From: a virus
Virus record (IMG/VR): IMGVR_UViG_3300020392_000650
Span: 1 to 30,166 of that record
Strand: one strand, 5' to 3'
DNA length: 30,166 nt
In this document: positions 1 through 6,659 of the stretch, piece by piece
Layout: each line of letters opens with the position of its first letter
Position numbering within the stretch: the first letter of the stretch is position 1
Program-made: the position numbers and the translations under genes
Notes under the pieces: generated by a model
What the model saw: only the letters and a program-made list of their open reading frames with translations
The model's database searches: none
What the model was told of the DNA's origin: nothing

Positions 1-2
1 GC

Positions 3-428
3 ATTGACCCATACGAACATATGAAAGGTTGGAAAGCACCTAAGAGTGGATTCGAAGGAGAATGGATTGCTTGGGATGAAGGTGCTTTTTCAGACTTAGA
101 TAAATTTCCAGAGAAGTCAGGTTATCAAATAGATCCTAAAACTTTAAGATGGTCTAATGATTATACAGATAGACAAGAAGCAATAGATAAAGCAGATGAG
201 TATAACAAAGGATTACATCAAAGAAATATTATAACAACGCACATAGAAGCATTTACTTGGCAGAGTGTTTTATCGCAGGGCATAGTAAATAGCAGAAACG
301 ATTGGTATGATCAAATGAATGATCTTACCGGACGAGGCATGACACAAAAAGCAAATATCATAACTAATAATAACATTTACAAATATGTAGACAAAAAATT
401 AAATTGGTTAATAAATGACGAATTATAA
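3..428 (+). CDS. Hypothetical protein, 5' end cut by the window
   Basis: The reading frame is open to the left edge of the window. The first in-frame ATG, at 21, has no Shine-Dalgarno sequence in front of it, so the true start probably lies upstream and this is the C-terminal part of a longer protein. The visible part is hydrophilic and rich in Trp, Asp and Lys, with no membrane segment or signal peptide and no motif I recognise. The 3' end overlaps the next gene by 14 bases, which suggests translational coupling with the dehydrogenase gene in one operon. Function unknown. Confidence 0.6.
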   Translation: MDPYEHMKGWKAPKSGFEGEWIAWDEGAFSDLDKFPEKSGYQIDPKTLRWSNDYTDRQEAIDKADEYNKGLHQRNIITTHIEAFTWQSVLSQGIVNSRNDWYDQMNDLTGRGMTQKANIITNNNIYKYVDKKLNWLINDEL

Positions 429-1215
429 AATAGGCATAATAGGAAAAGGATTTGTTGGCTCAGCAGTTAGCAATGGCTTTTCTGATGTAGAACAGTACGT
501 GGTGGATCCTAAAATTTCAGAGGACAACACAATTGATAAACTTGTCAATGACTTTGATCCGCCACTTACTTTTGTTTGTGTTCCAACGCCGCCTAATGAG
601 GACGGTAGTGTAAATGTAGACATTGTGTCTGAAGTGTTACAGGAACTCAACGAACGTGAGTATAAAGGTATAGTTGTTGTCAAAAGCACAATTATACCTG
701 ATTACTTACATGTATTCAAAAAGTCCTATAAATTAAAAATAGTTTACAATCCAGAGTTTCTTACAGAGGCAAATGCAACACAAGATTTTATAAATCCACA
801 AATGCAGGTGCTTGGAGGTAAATGGAAAGACTGTGATACAGTTGAAAAAGCATACAATAGATATAGTAATGTGCGAGTGGTACCTACATTTAAAGTTGAT
901 TTAAGTACAGCAAGTTTAATAAAATACACTATCAACAGTTGGTTAGCAACAAAAGTAGTATTCTTTAATGAATTATATAAACTGCAACAAGCAAGTAGCA
1001 GTATGGTAAGTTGGGATCAGTTTACAGATATGCTTACTAGAGATCCCCGTGTAGGCAATAGCCATATGAAAGTGCCAGGACCAGACGGAGAGTTTGGCTT
1101 TGGAGGACATTGCTTACCTAAAGACACAGAAGCATTAATACATTATGCACAAAGCAAGAACATTAAATTATCGCTGTTAGAAAAAGCAGTAAACAAGAAC
1201 AAAAAAATAAGATGA
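415..1215 (+). CDS. Nucleotide-sugar (UDP-glucose/GDP-mannose) dehydrogenase, short form
   Basis: Enzymes of this family oxidise a UDP-sugar or GDP-mannose to the uronic acid in two NAD-dependent steps, for polysaccharide synthesis. The N-terminus has a Rossmann dinucleotide-binding motif GIIGKGFVG (about 7-15). It is followed by VPTPPNEDGSV (about 56-66), the family motif YNPEFLTEAN (about 111-120), a helix with the conserved Lys/Asn around 170-174, and the catalytic-cysteine motif GGHCLPKD (230-237, Cys233). Usual members have about 390-450 residues, and this one has 266. The NAD-binding and central dimerisation domains are present, but the C-terminal sugar-nucleotide-binding domain is missing. 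It overlaps its upstream neighbour by 14 bases and the next gene by 4 (ATGA). It could be a reduced active enzyme or one with a changed substrate; the exact sugar cannot be read. Confidence 0.85.
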   Translation: MTNYKIGIIGKGFVGSAVSNGFSDVEQYVVDPKISEDNTIDKLVNDFDPPLTFVCVPTPPNEDGSVNVDIVSEVLQELNEREYKGIVVVKSTIIPDYLHVFKKSYKLKIVYNPEFLTEANATQDFINPQMQVLGGKWKDCDTVEKAYNRYSNVRVVPTFKVDLSTASLIKYTINSWLATKVVFFNELYKLQQASSSMVSWDQFTDMLTRDPRVGNSHMKVPGPDGEFGFGGHCLPKDTEALIHYAQSKNIKLSLLEKAVNKNKKIR

Positions 1216-1622
1216 TAGCAACTATAGAACCAATTATAGAAGTTTTAGAAACACTAGAAAGTGATATAGAAAAATATGAATATATCATAGAGTTAGGTGA
1301 AGAACTACAATCTGGTGATACAGAATTAATTGAAGATAACTTTGTTGCAGGTTGTCAAAGTAAAGTATGGGTCTCACATAAACTTGAAGACGATACAATG
1401 CAGTTTTACGCACACTCAGATAGTAAACTTGTTAGAGGTTTACTTCATATACTTACTGAAGCATTTAGTGGTTACCACCCTAATGATATGCTACAATTTA
1501 ATACAGGCTCTGTAAGAAAGATACCTTTAGGTGCCCAATTAAGTATGCAAAGACAGTTAGGTATGATGAGTGTGTTTAAAAGATTTCAACATTTATCAAA
1601 ACAATATACAGCATCAGCATGA
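1212..1622 (+). CDS. sufE: SufE-like Fe-S metabolism protein
   Basis: SufE accepts persulfide sulfur from the cysteine desulfurase SufS and passes it to the SufBCD scaffold during iron-sulfur cluster assembly. The 136-residue length fits the family. The family signature VAGCQSKVW is at about residues 45-53, with Cys48 as the expected sulfur-accepting cysteine. It is followed by the conserved region around GLLHILTEAFSG and a C-terminal LGMMSVFKRFQ segment. The ATG lies in an ATGA overlap with the upstream stop, so it is probably translated by coupling. No sufS or sufBCD partner lies in the window, so the protein would have to work with host Suf proteins or with partners elsewhere in the phage genome. 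Confidence 0.88.
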   Translation: MIATIEPIIEVLETLESDIEKYEYIIELGEELQSGDTELIEDNFVAGCQSKVWVSHKLEDDTMQFYAHSDSKLVRGLLHILTEAFSGYHPNDMLQFNTGSVRKIPLGAQLSMQRQLGMMSVFKRFQHLSKQYTASA

Positions 1623-1846
1623 AACAAAATGAAAAACCTTATCAATCGTTAGCCTGGATAGCCACTGCTCTCCTTATACTTGCCGCCTGTTTGGCAAGTT
1701 TTGTACCAGAACTAGAATATCATCATTACGCATTTATATCTGCTAATAGTTTATGGGTAGTAGTTGGGTTATTATGGAAAGAACAAACAGTTTGGATTAT
1801 GAATACAGGACTAACTATGATTTATATTTTAGGATTATTACTTTGA
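1619..1846 (+). CDS. Small three-helix membrane protein
   Basis: This 75-residue protein has three hydrophobic stretches, at about residues 11-29, 38-53 and 57-75, so it is probably an inner-membrane protein with short loops. A conserved-looking Asn-Ser-Leu-Trp sits at the start of the second segment. I do not recognise the family. The ATG overlaps the stop of the sufE-like gene, and its own TGA overlaps the TTG start of the following dehydrogenase, so it sits inside a coupled operon. Confidence 0.65.
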   Translation: MKQNEKPYQSLAWIATALLILAACLASFVPELEYHHYAFISANSLWVVVGLLWKEQTVWIMNTGLTMIYILGLLL

Positions 1847-2382
1847 GAATAGCAATTACAGGACATACCAAAGGCATAGGTAAAGCATGTTATGATTTAT
1901 TAAGTGCAGAACATGAAGTTATAGGTATGAGTAGAAGTAATGGATTTGATATAAATCAAACTAAGCCTATCATAATGACTGCAAACTCCTGTGACGTTTT
2001 TATTAATAATGCTTATAGTGGTACACAACAGTCTTTTTTATTTGACGAGTTATTTAATTTATGGAGAGAGGACAATACAAAAACTATTGTAAACTTAAAC
2101 AGTAGAAGCAAATACGATGGAGTTAGAACAACATTGTATGGAGCAGATAAAAAACATTTAGATCATATTGCACAATCAAATGTGTTTAGTGATATGAATA
2201 AAAGAGTTAGAGTAATTAATATAAATCCTGGATATGTAGACACAGATATGGTGCCTGATAGAGCAAAAGATTTTAACAAACTTACACCAATGCAAGTTGC
2301 AGAAACAATTAAATGGTGTATAGATAAACCGCAAGAAATAGAAATAAACGAGTTATCAATATGGTCGACCTGGTTGCAGTAG
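1843..2382 (+). CDS. Short-chain dehydrogenase/reductase (SDR)
   Basis: This is an NAD(P)-dependent oxidoreductase of unknown substrate. I place the start at a TTG overlapping the upstream TGA (TTGA), because the protein then begins directly with the first Rossmann strand. An upstream ATG at 1753 would add 30 residues that are out-of-frame coding of the preceding gene. From the TTG the protein has 179 residues: cofactor motif TGHTKGIG (6-13), NNAYSG in place of the usual NNAG (about 55-60), Ser88 in the strand before the active site, catalytic Tyr99-x-x-x-Lys103, and the family's Pro-Gly motif NINPGYVDTDM. It is short compared with the usual 240-250 residues. Location in the metabolic operon suggests acquisition from a bacterium. 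Confidence 0.82.
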   Translation: MRIAITGHTKGIGKACYDLLSAEHEVIGMSRSNGFDINQTKPIIMTANSCDVFINNAYSGTQQSFLFDELFNLWREDNTKTIVNLNSRSKYDGVRTTLYGADKKHLDHIAQSNVFSDMNKRVRVININPGYVDTDMVPDRAKDFNKLTPMQVAETIKWCIDKPQEIEINELSIWSTWLQ

Positions 2383-2570
2383 CAGAAGAAATGATTCAGT
2401 ATGAAGCCGAGTTCAAACCCGGCGGGTTTGTTCATACACACATTAAACAAGGCAAGAGCGATCCTCTAGTTGCTATTAAAAGTGCTGTGGATAGGATGAC
2501 CGACTTGTATGATCTCGAGCATCACCAAGTCGGCCAAGTAAGCGAAATAATCTTAGAAAAATTAGTTTAA
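2361..2570 (+). CDS. Small hypothetical protein
   Basis: This 69-residue hydrophilic protein is predicted largely helical in its C-terminal half. It overlaps the end of the SDR gene by 22 bases and runs convergently into phoH, sharing 9 bases with its 3' end. No signal peptide, membrane segment or known motif is seen. It is the last gene of the left plus-strand operon. Function unknown. Confidence 0.55.
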   Translation: MVDLVAVAEEMIQYEAEFKPGGFVHTHIKQGKSDPLVAIKSAVDRMTDLYDLEHHQVGQVSEIILEKLV

Positions 2571-3311
2571 GTCGTTATACACCCCTAGTATTTCTACAAC
2601 CGCTGGGTGTCTTTCTACATCTTTACTTGTGAATTCAATGACTTTAATGTATTCTGATTGTCTATTATCCAACCTCTCTAAAAAGTCTTTAAGTCCATTA
2701 TCTCCAAACCCTCTGTCATGTTGACGCAGGTCTCCTGTAATAACCATTTTACTACCTATACCTATTCTTGTTAATAGCATTTTCATTTGTTCAGTTGTTG
2801 CATTTTGCATTTCATCTGCAATAACAAAAGCATTTTTAAATGTTCTACCACGCATATATGCCAATGGTGCTATCTCAATAATGTTTGCATCGATCATATT
2901 TTCTATGTGACTGGGTGTAAAGTGTTCTTCAAATATATCTATAATAGGCCTAGTCCAGGGAGCCATTTTATCCTGTAAAGTACCAGGTAAAAAGCCGTGT
3001 TGCTCATCAACACTTATTGCAGGTCTTGTGATAATAATCTTAGACACCATACCAGACATTAACGACTGAATTGCTTTCTTCGTACTTATTAACGTTTTAC
3101 CCGTTCCTGCAGGTCCTACTGCAAATGTAATTGACGTACTCGTATGCTCTAATGACGCAAGTAAGTTGTCTTGGGTTATGTTTCTAGGTACTACTGTACA
3201 ATTTGCTGTTTTCGTATTATATCTGTTATCAAGTTTCAATATTAATCCCTCCGTATGTAATTGGCGTATGCTCGCCTTGAATTCTCGTTCTTTACGTTTT
3301 TTTCTTGACAT
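2562..3311 (-). CDS. phoH: PhoH-like P-loop ATPase
   Basis: PhoH-family proteins are P-loop ATPases of the helicase-like class and are very common in marine phages; their role in infection is unclear. The protein has 249 residues: a basic N-terminus, Walker A GPAGTGKT (66-73), a conserved TRPAISVDEQHGFLPG segment (about 95-110), Walker B VIADEMQN (163-170), and the sensor-like motif ITGDLRQHD (191-199). All conserved elements are intact. The ATG at 3311 has a good Shine-Dalgarno sequence AAGGAG 7-9 bases upstream on the minus strand. It is the only minus-strand gene in the left half of the window, and its leader holds a terminator-like hairpin described separately. Confidence 0.93.
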   Translation of the reverse strand: MSRKKRKEREFKASIRQLHTEGLILKLDNRYNTKTANCTVVPRNITQDNLLASLEHTSTSITFAVGPAGTGKTLISTKKAIQSLMSGMVSKIIITRPAISVDEQHGFLPGTLQDKMAPWTRPIIDIFEEHFTPSHIENMIDANIIEIAPLAYMRGRTFKNAFVIADEMQNATTEQMKMLLTRIGIGSKMVITGDLRQHDRGFGDNGLKDFLERLDNRQSEYIKVIEFTSKDVERHPAVVEILGVYNDLN

Positions 3312-3334
3312 GGTTGTCTCCTTTTTCGAGCCAT

Positions 3335-3366
3335 AAAAAAACCGTGCATGACGTCCATGAACGGTT
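3335..3366 (-). terminator. Hairpin plus U-run in the phoH leader (possible attenuator)
   Basis: The arms AACCGT (3340-3345) and ACGGTT (3361-3366) form a 6-bp stem. It continues after one G/A mismatch with the inner pairing CATG/CATG around a 5-base loop. Read on the minus strand, the hairpin is followed at once by six T, the form of a Rho-independent terminator. It lies between a possible minus-strand promoter and the phoH ribosome-binding site, so it would stop transcription before phoH unless antiterminated. Confidence 0.5.
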
Positions 3367-3413
3367 CGGTTCTGTATATGTTTCTCCTACAACTTTTAGA
3401 ATGGTTGTTAATC

Positions 3414-3443
3414 ATTGTATTATTATTTAGTATTAACCGTCAA
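3414..3443 (-). promoter_or_regulatory. Possible sigma70-type promoter for phoH
   Basis: On the minus strand TTGACG (3443-3438) is followed, 18 bases later, by TACAAT (3419-3414). The expected start near 3407 would give a leader of about 96 bases containing the hairpin above. The match is weaker than the other promoters in the window. Confidence 0.35.
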
Positions 3444-3470
3444 TGTTAAAACAACTCATTTAATAACTTT

Positions 3471-3478
3471 GATAAATA
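3471..3478 (+). promoter_or_regulatory. T4-type late promoter (GATAAATA)
   Basis: GATAAATACT matches the T4 late promoter core, in which the octamer spans about -13 to -6. The expected start is base 3484, which is the A of the next gene's ATG. No Shine-Dalgarno sequence is present between them. Confidence 0.72.
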
Positions 3479-3483
3479 CTTGT

Positions 3484-4038
3484 ATGTCAAAATATACATC
3501 TGAAGATATTAACAACACTATAAAGGCGATTAACCAAGATCGTACTTTACTTGATATGCTTTTAGAAGTAGATGGCCTATTAGAACATTTAGGTATATAT
3601 GCTTTTAAGAACTGGCGTAAAGGTAAAGTTGTTGAAGTAGGTCGTCCTAGTAAGTATTGGATAAATCTTACTTTAATGTACGATAAAAAAGAAATGCCTG
3701 ACCCAGAAGGAGCATTACGTTTAACGAATAAAGACTGTAAAGTTAAGTTTAATGAAGACGTATTTGAGTATCCTAAAAAGATTATGGGTCCAGATGACAT
3801 CGAAGTTGAGATTAAACGTAATAGAATATTCAGAAAGACTAAACTTGAAAGCGATCCTGTTTGGTTAGTTGAATTAAAGATACCAAGAAAGTATGTAGAG
3901 CATTACGATAATAAAGAAACTAAGATGAATGATGATGTAATTTCAACACAAGATGCTGGTGAAGGTGCTATGTTGCAACAAGGAGTTGATACAACTGCTC
4001 CTAATCCAGGCTTATCCGCAGACCCAGGAGCAATATAA
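3484..4038 (+). CDS. Hypothetical late protein
   Basis: This 184-residue protein has a charged central region and a Pro/Gly/Ala-rich, low-complexity C-terminus (about 160-184), and no membrane segment. I chose the ATG at 3484 because a late promoter octamer ends 6 bases before it. The alternative start at 3415 lies upstream of the promoter and could not be on the late transcript. The late promoter suggests a virion or assembly role, but I do not recognise the family. The stop overlaps the next ATG by one base (TAATG), so the two are probably co-translated. Confidence 0.72.
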   Translation: MSKYTSEDINNTIKAINQDRTLLDMLLEVDGLLEHLGIYAFKNWRKGKVVEVGRPSKYWINLTLMYDKKEMPDPEGALRLTNKDCKVKFNEDVFEYPKKIMGPDDIEVEIKRNRIFRKTKLESDPVWLVELKIPRKYVEHYDNKETKMNDDVISTQDAGEGAMLQQGVDTTAPNPGLSADPGAI

Positions 4039-4793
4039 TGAAGCATGGTGAATTAATTGATCTAGTCATACCTAAAGTAAGTTTAGATGAATTCTCTCCA
4101 AAGACAGGCGAAAACAAAGATGTTATCGTTTTAGGCTTTTATGTAGATGACTTGGAACCTGCAAAAGACTTATCAAACTTTATCGAAACAGGTGCCTATG
4201 AAACACTTGATGTAGAGGCATCACCAGCCTCTAATGACGAAGGTCATTACATGGTATTTGTTGAAATGAAAAGAAACGAGGAAGTATTTGAAAAGTTAAA
4301 CAAAATTATACATGATGTAGAAAATTTATCAGGTAAATTGCTTTGGAAAGTAAAACCTTACTATGCTGAAGAAGATTATAAGTTATCTGAAAACACATGG
4401 AAAGAATTCGTTATAGTGGAACCAGATATGTATGTAGATAAAAAAACATTTCAAGAACGCAGAGTAGAAGCAAAAGAAGAAGAATATAAAGAAAACTTAG
4501 GAAACTTTTTAATTGACAGTTTAATGTCAAACGTAAGTTTAGATAAAGACACAGAAAAAGACACAATACAATTTACAAGAGGTAAGAGAGTATTTGAGTT
4601 TGAACTTGTCAACTTTGGTCAAAAGGATATATTAGAAGATATATCAACAGAGCCTATTAGAAGTATGTTAAGTGATGATCTAGCATTTGCAGATGCAATA
4701 GGTAAGTCCTATGCAATAAACAACTTTAGTGAAGGTAGATTTACTATCACTAGAGAAGATAGCAATGATGTTATGTTGCTGAGAAAAATATGA
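4038..4793 (+). CDS. Hypothetical late protein
   Basis: This 251-residue acidic, soluble-looking protein starts at an ATG with CAGGAG about 10 bases upstream. A Lys/Glu-rich stretch at about 140-155 may be helical. No recognised motif is visible. It shares the late transcription unit with the preceding gene and overlaps the following carrier-like gene by 4 bases (ATGA). A structural or assembly role is possible from the promoter alone; the function is unknown. Confidence 0.72.
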   Translation: MKHGELIDLVIPKVSLDEFSPKTGENKDVIVLGFYVDDLEPAKDLSNFIETGAYETLDVEASPASNDEGHYMVFVEMKRNEEVFEKLNKIIHDVENLSGKLLWKVKPYYAEEDYKLSENTWKEFVIVEPDMYVDKKTFQERRVEAKEEEYKENLGNFLIDSLMSNVSLDKDTEKDTIQFTRGKRVFEFELVNFGQKDILEDISTEPIRSMLSDDLAFADAIGKSYAINNFSEGRFTITREDSNDVMLLRKI

Positions 4794-5020
4794 GAGTTGA
4801 GATACTAGAAGTTTTAGAATCACACTTTGGTAGCGATAAGAACATAACTATTGATAGTCATTTAATAGATGATCTAGGCGGCGATGAATTTGACGTGGTT
4901 GATGTATTTGTTCAGTTAGAATCCAAATTAGGTATATCCATACCAGAAGAAGAAACATTTGATATAATGACTGTGTCTGCACTATGTGAGGTAGTTGAGA
5001 GACATGTTGGGTCAGATTAA
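4790..5020 (+). CDS. Acyl carrier protein-like protein lacking the phosphopantetheine Ser
   Basis: Acyl carrier proteins are four-helix proteins of about 75-80 residues that carry acyl chains on a phosphopantetheine arm attached to a Ser in a D-S-L motif. This 76-residue protein follows the family pattern closely: an N-terminal helix, DLGGDEFDVVDVFVQLE (about 28-44), then LGISIPEEE and a last helix ending in EVVERH. The position of the modified Ser is Glu33 (D-E-F instead of D-S-L). It therefore should not be able to take the prosthetic group. It may act as a protein-protein interaction domain. It lies between an orphan late gene and the spanin pair, overlapping both. Confidence 0.72.
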   Translation: MRVEILEVLESHFGSDKNITIDSHLIDDLGGDEFDVVDVFVQLESKLGISIPEEETFDIMTVSALCEVVERHVGSD

Positions 5021-5489
5021 ATTAGCACTTTTTTTCATAATGATACTAGGAGCCGGTGGTGGCTTATGGTATGTTCAACATTTGAAATCAGAAAACGAAA
5101 TATTAACACTTAATAATGCAAAACTAGAAGAGTCTGTTGAAGGACAAAAAGCAGTCATTCAACAACAATTACAAGACATAGAACAAATACAAAGTATTAG
5201 TAAAGACTTACAAGAAAAAAATGCCAGACTAACAGCGGATCTCAATGTTGCAAATGAAAAATTTAATAAAATAAATGCTTCAGGTGACAGAAGAGATATG
5301 GGTGACTTGGCTTTGAATAGACCAAAGAGTGTTGAAAGAATAGAACGCAAAAGAGAAAAACAAAAAGCAAGGTGTTTTGAAATAGCACAAGGCTCGCCAT
5401 TAACAGAGGAGGAATTAAATGCAACTAAGAAATCGCAAACTAATGCAGAATGCCCTAATATTGCCAATCCTAATTACGTTCCTTATTAG
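5004..5489 (+). CDS. Inner-membrane spanin (Rz-like)
   Basis: Spanins join the inner and outer membranes in the last step of lysis of Gram-negative hosts. From the ATG at 5004 (an in-frame TTG at 4995 is the alternative) the protein has 161 residues. It has one N-terminal transmembrane segment (about 5-24) followed by a long Gln/Glu/Lys-rich coiled coil (about 27-90) and a basic, Cys-containing C-terminal region. This is the usual i-spanin layout. A lipoprotein gene begins inside its 3' end in another frame, which is the classic Rz/Rz1 arrangement. Assignment rests on architecture and context, since spanins diverge quickly. Confidence 0.75.
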   Translation: MLGQIKLALFFIMILGAGGGLWYVQHLKSENEILTLNNAKLEESVEGQKAVIQQQLQDIEQIQSISKDLQEKNARLTADLNVANEKFNKINASGDRRDMGDLALNRPKSVERIERKREKQKARCFEIAQGSPLTEEELNATKKSQTNAECPNIANPNYVPY

Positions 5490-5805
5490 CGGTTGTGCAA
5501 GTACAAAACAACTTGAAATCTTTACAAAAGAAGTAGAACGTGTAGATTTAAATATACCTTTACCCCCTATAGAAACGTTGGAAGAAGTTAATCTAATAAT
5601 TATTACAAGCGAAAACCAGGAAGAAGTATTTGAAAAAATGAAACAAGCAGGTATTGACCCTGTGATATTTGGATACAGCGATGAGGATTGGGAACTTGTT
5701 TCTAAAAATAATGTAAGATTGCGTAACCAACTTATTAGATACAAAGAAATAATTGAAGCATACAAAGAATATTACGAGCCAGAAAAGGCCGAAAACGAAG
5801 ATTAG
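5419..5805 (+). CDS. Outer-membrane spanin lipoprotein (Rz1-like)
   Basis: The gene starts inside the i-spanin gene and shares 71 bases with it in a different frame. It has a strong Shine-Dalgarno sequence (AGAGGAGG) before the ATG. The N-terminus is a lipoprotein signal: basic residues, a hydrophobic core, and lipobox I-S-G-C with Cys26 as the lipidation site. The mature part is a charged protein of about 100 residues with a helical C-terminus. It is longer than lambda Rz1 (60 residues) and lacks that protein's Pro-rich character apart from a short Pro stretch near residue 48. A simple phage lipoprotein is possible, but the nested arrangement favours an o-spanin. Confidence 0.7.
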   Translation: MQLRNRKLMQNALILPILITFLISGCASTKQLEIFTKEVERVDLNIPLPPIETLEEVNLIIITSENQEEVFEKMKQAGIDPVIFGYSDEDWELVSKNNVRLRNQLIRYKEIIEAYKEYYEPEKAENED

Positions 5806-5808
5806 CAC

Positions 5809-5836
5809 TTGACAATTCTGTCTAAAACTGTATAAT
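5809..5836 (+). promoter_or_regulatory. Sigma70-type promoter for dnaJ-clpA
   Basis: TTGACA (5809-5814) and TATAAT (5831-5836) are both perfect consensus hexamers, 16 bases apart. The expected start is about 5843-5845, on or two bases before the dnaJ-like ATG at 5845, so the transcript would be leaderless or nearly so. GACA and TGTC form a small dyad over the -35 box. Confidence 0.85.
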
Positions 5837-5844
5837 AAATTAAT

Positions 5845-6651
5845 ATGGATCACTACCAAACATTGGGTGTTAGCCGCGATGCTGACGCCTCTGAAATTAA
5901 AAAAGCCTATCGTAAATTAGCGATGAAGCATCACCCTGACAAAGGCGGTGACGAACAGCAATTTAAGGATATTCAAAACGCATACTCAGTACTAAGTGAT
6001 CCACAAAAACGTGCTGAGTATGACAACCCTAATCCTTTCGGTGGCTTTGGTGGTGGTGATCCTTTTGGCTCTGGTAATCCTTTTGCTGATATATTTGGCG
6101 ATATATTTGGTAGAAGAACACAACAAAGAGCACAGAACTTCGATGCACAAACAGAACTGCAAATAAGTCTAGAGGAAGTTTATACAGGAACAACACAAAG
6201 AATAGATATTGGCTCTGGCTTAATTGATTTAAAAATACCTAAAGGTGTGAGAGAAGGTACAAGATTTACAATACATGGTAAAGGTCCACAACAAGATCCT
6301 AATTTACCACCAGGCGATTTGTTTGTACGCATAAGATATAGACCCAACTTTGAATATGGTAAAGAAAATAATAATCTTATAGGTATATTAGAAGTTGACT
6401 ATCTTGATGCAATTATAGGTGCGTCAGTAAATGTAAGACACATAAGTGGTAGAATGTTAAGTGTTACAATACCTCCAGACACACAACCAAATGCTCTTCT
6501 GAGATTAAGGGGCGAAGGTTTTACTGATCCACAATCAAGTATTGTTGGAGATTTTATTATAAGAGTGCAAGTAACACCGCCTGAAAGATTAAGTGATGAG
6601 CATAAACGTCTTTTACAAAGAATTCAACAAGAACGCAGGAGAAACAATTAA
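5845..6651 (+). CDS. dnaJ: DnaJ/CbpA-type J-domain co-chaperone
   Basis: J-domain proteins stimulate the ATPase of Hsp70 (DnaK) and deliver substrates to it. The 268-residue protein has a full J domain at residues 2-60 with the essential HPD at 30-32. A Gly/Phe-rich linker follows (about 67-95). Two beta-sandwich substrate-binding domains come next (about 105-250), containing the family motifs [12 protein letters not shown] and LRLRGEGF. There is no Cys-rich zinc domain, so it is type B, like CbpA. No phage dnaK is in the window, so host DnaK is the expected partner. It begins directly after a consensus promoter and is followed 8 bases later by a ClpA-like unfoldase, suggesting a shared protein-quality or remodelling role. 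Confidence 0.92.
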   Translation: MDHYQTLGVSRDADASEIKKAYRKLAMKHHPDKGGDEQQFKDIQNAYSVLSDPQKRAEYDNPNPFGGFGGGDPFGSGNPFADIFGDIFGRRTQQRAQNFDAQTELQISLEEVYTGTTQRIDIGSGLIDLKIPKGVREGTRFTIHGKGPQQDPNLPPGDLFVRIRYRPNFEYGKENNNLIGILEVDYLDAIIGASVNVRHISGRMLSVTIPPDTQPNALLRLRGEGFTDPQSSIVGDFIIRVQVTPPERLSDEHKRLLQRIQQERRRNN

Positions 6652-6659
6652 ATAGTAAT

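Noticed and set aside
3304-3309. TTGACA on the plus strand near the phoH start
   Set aside because: It lacks a -10 box at the right distance and overlaps the phoH start codon region.
3415-3483. Earlier in-frame ATG giving 23 extra residues to the 3484 gene
   Set aside because: It lies upstream of the late promoter and has no ribosome-binding site. The added residues look non-coding.
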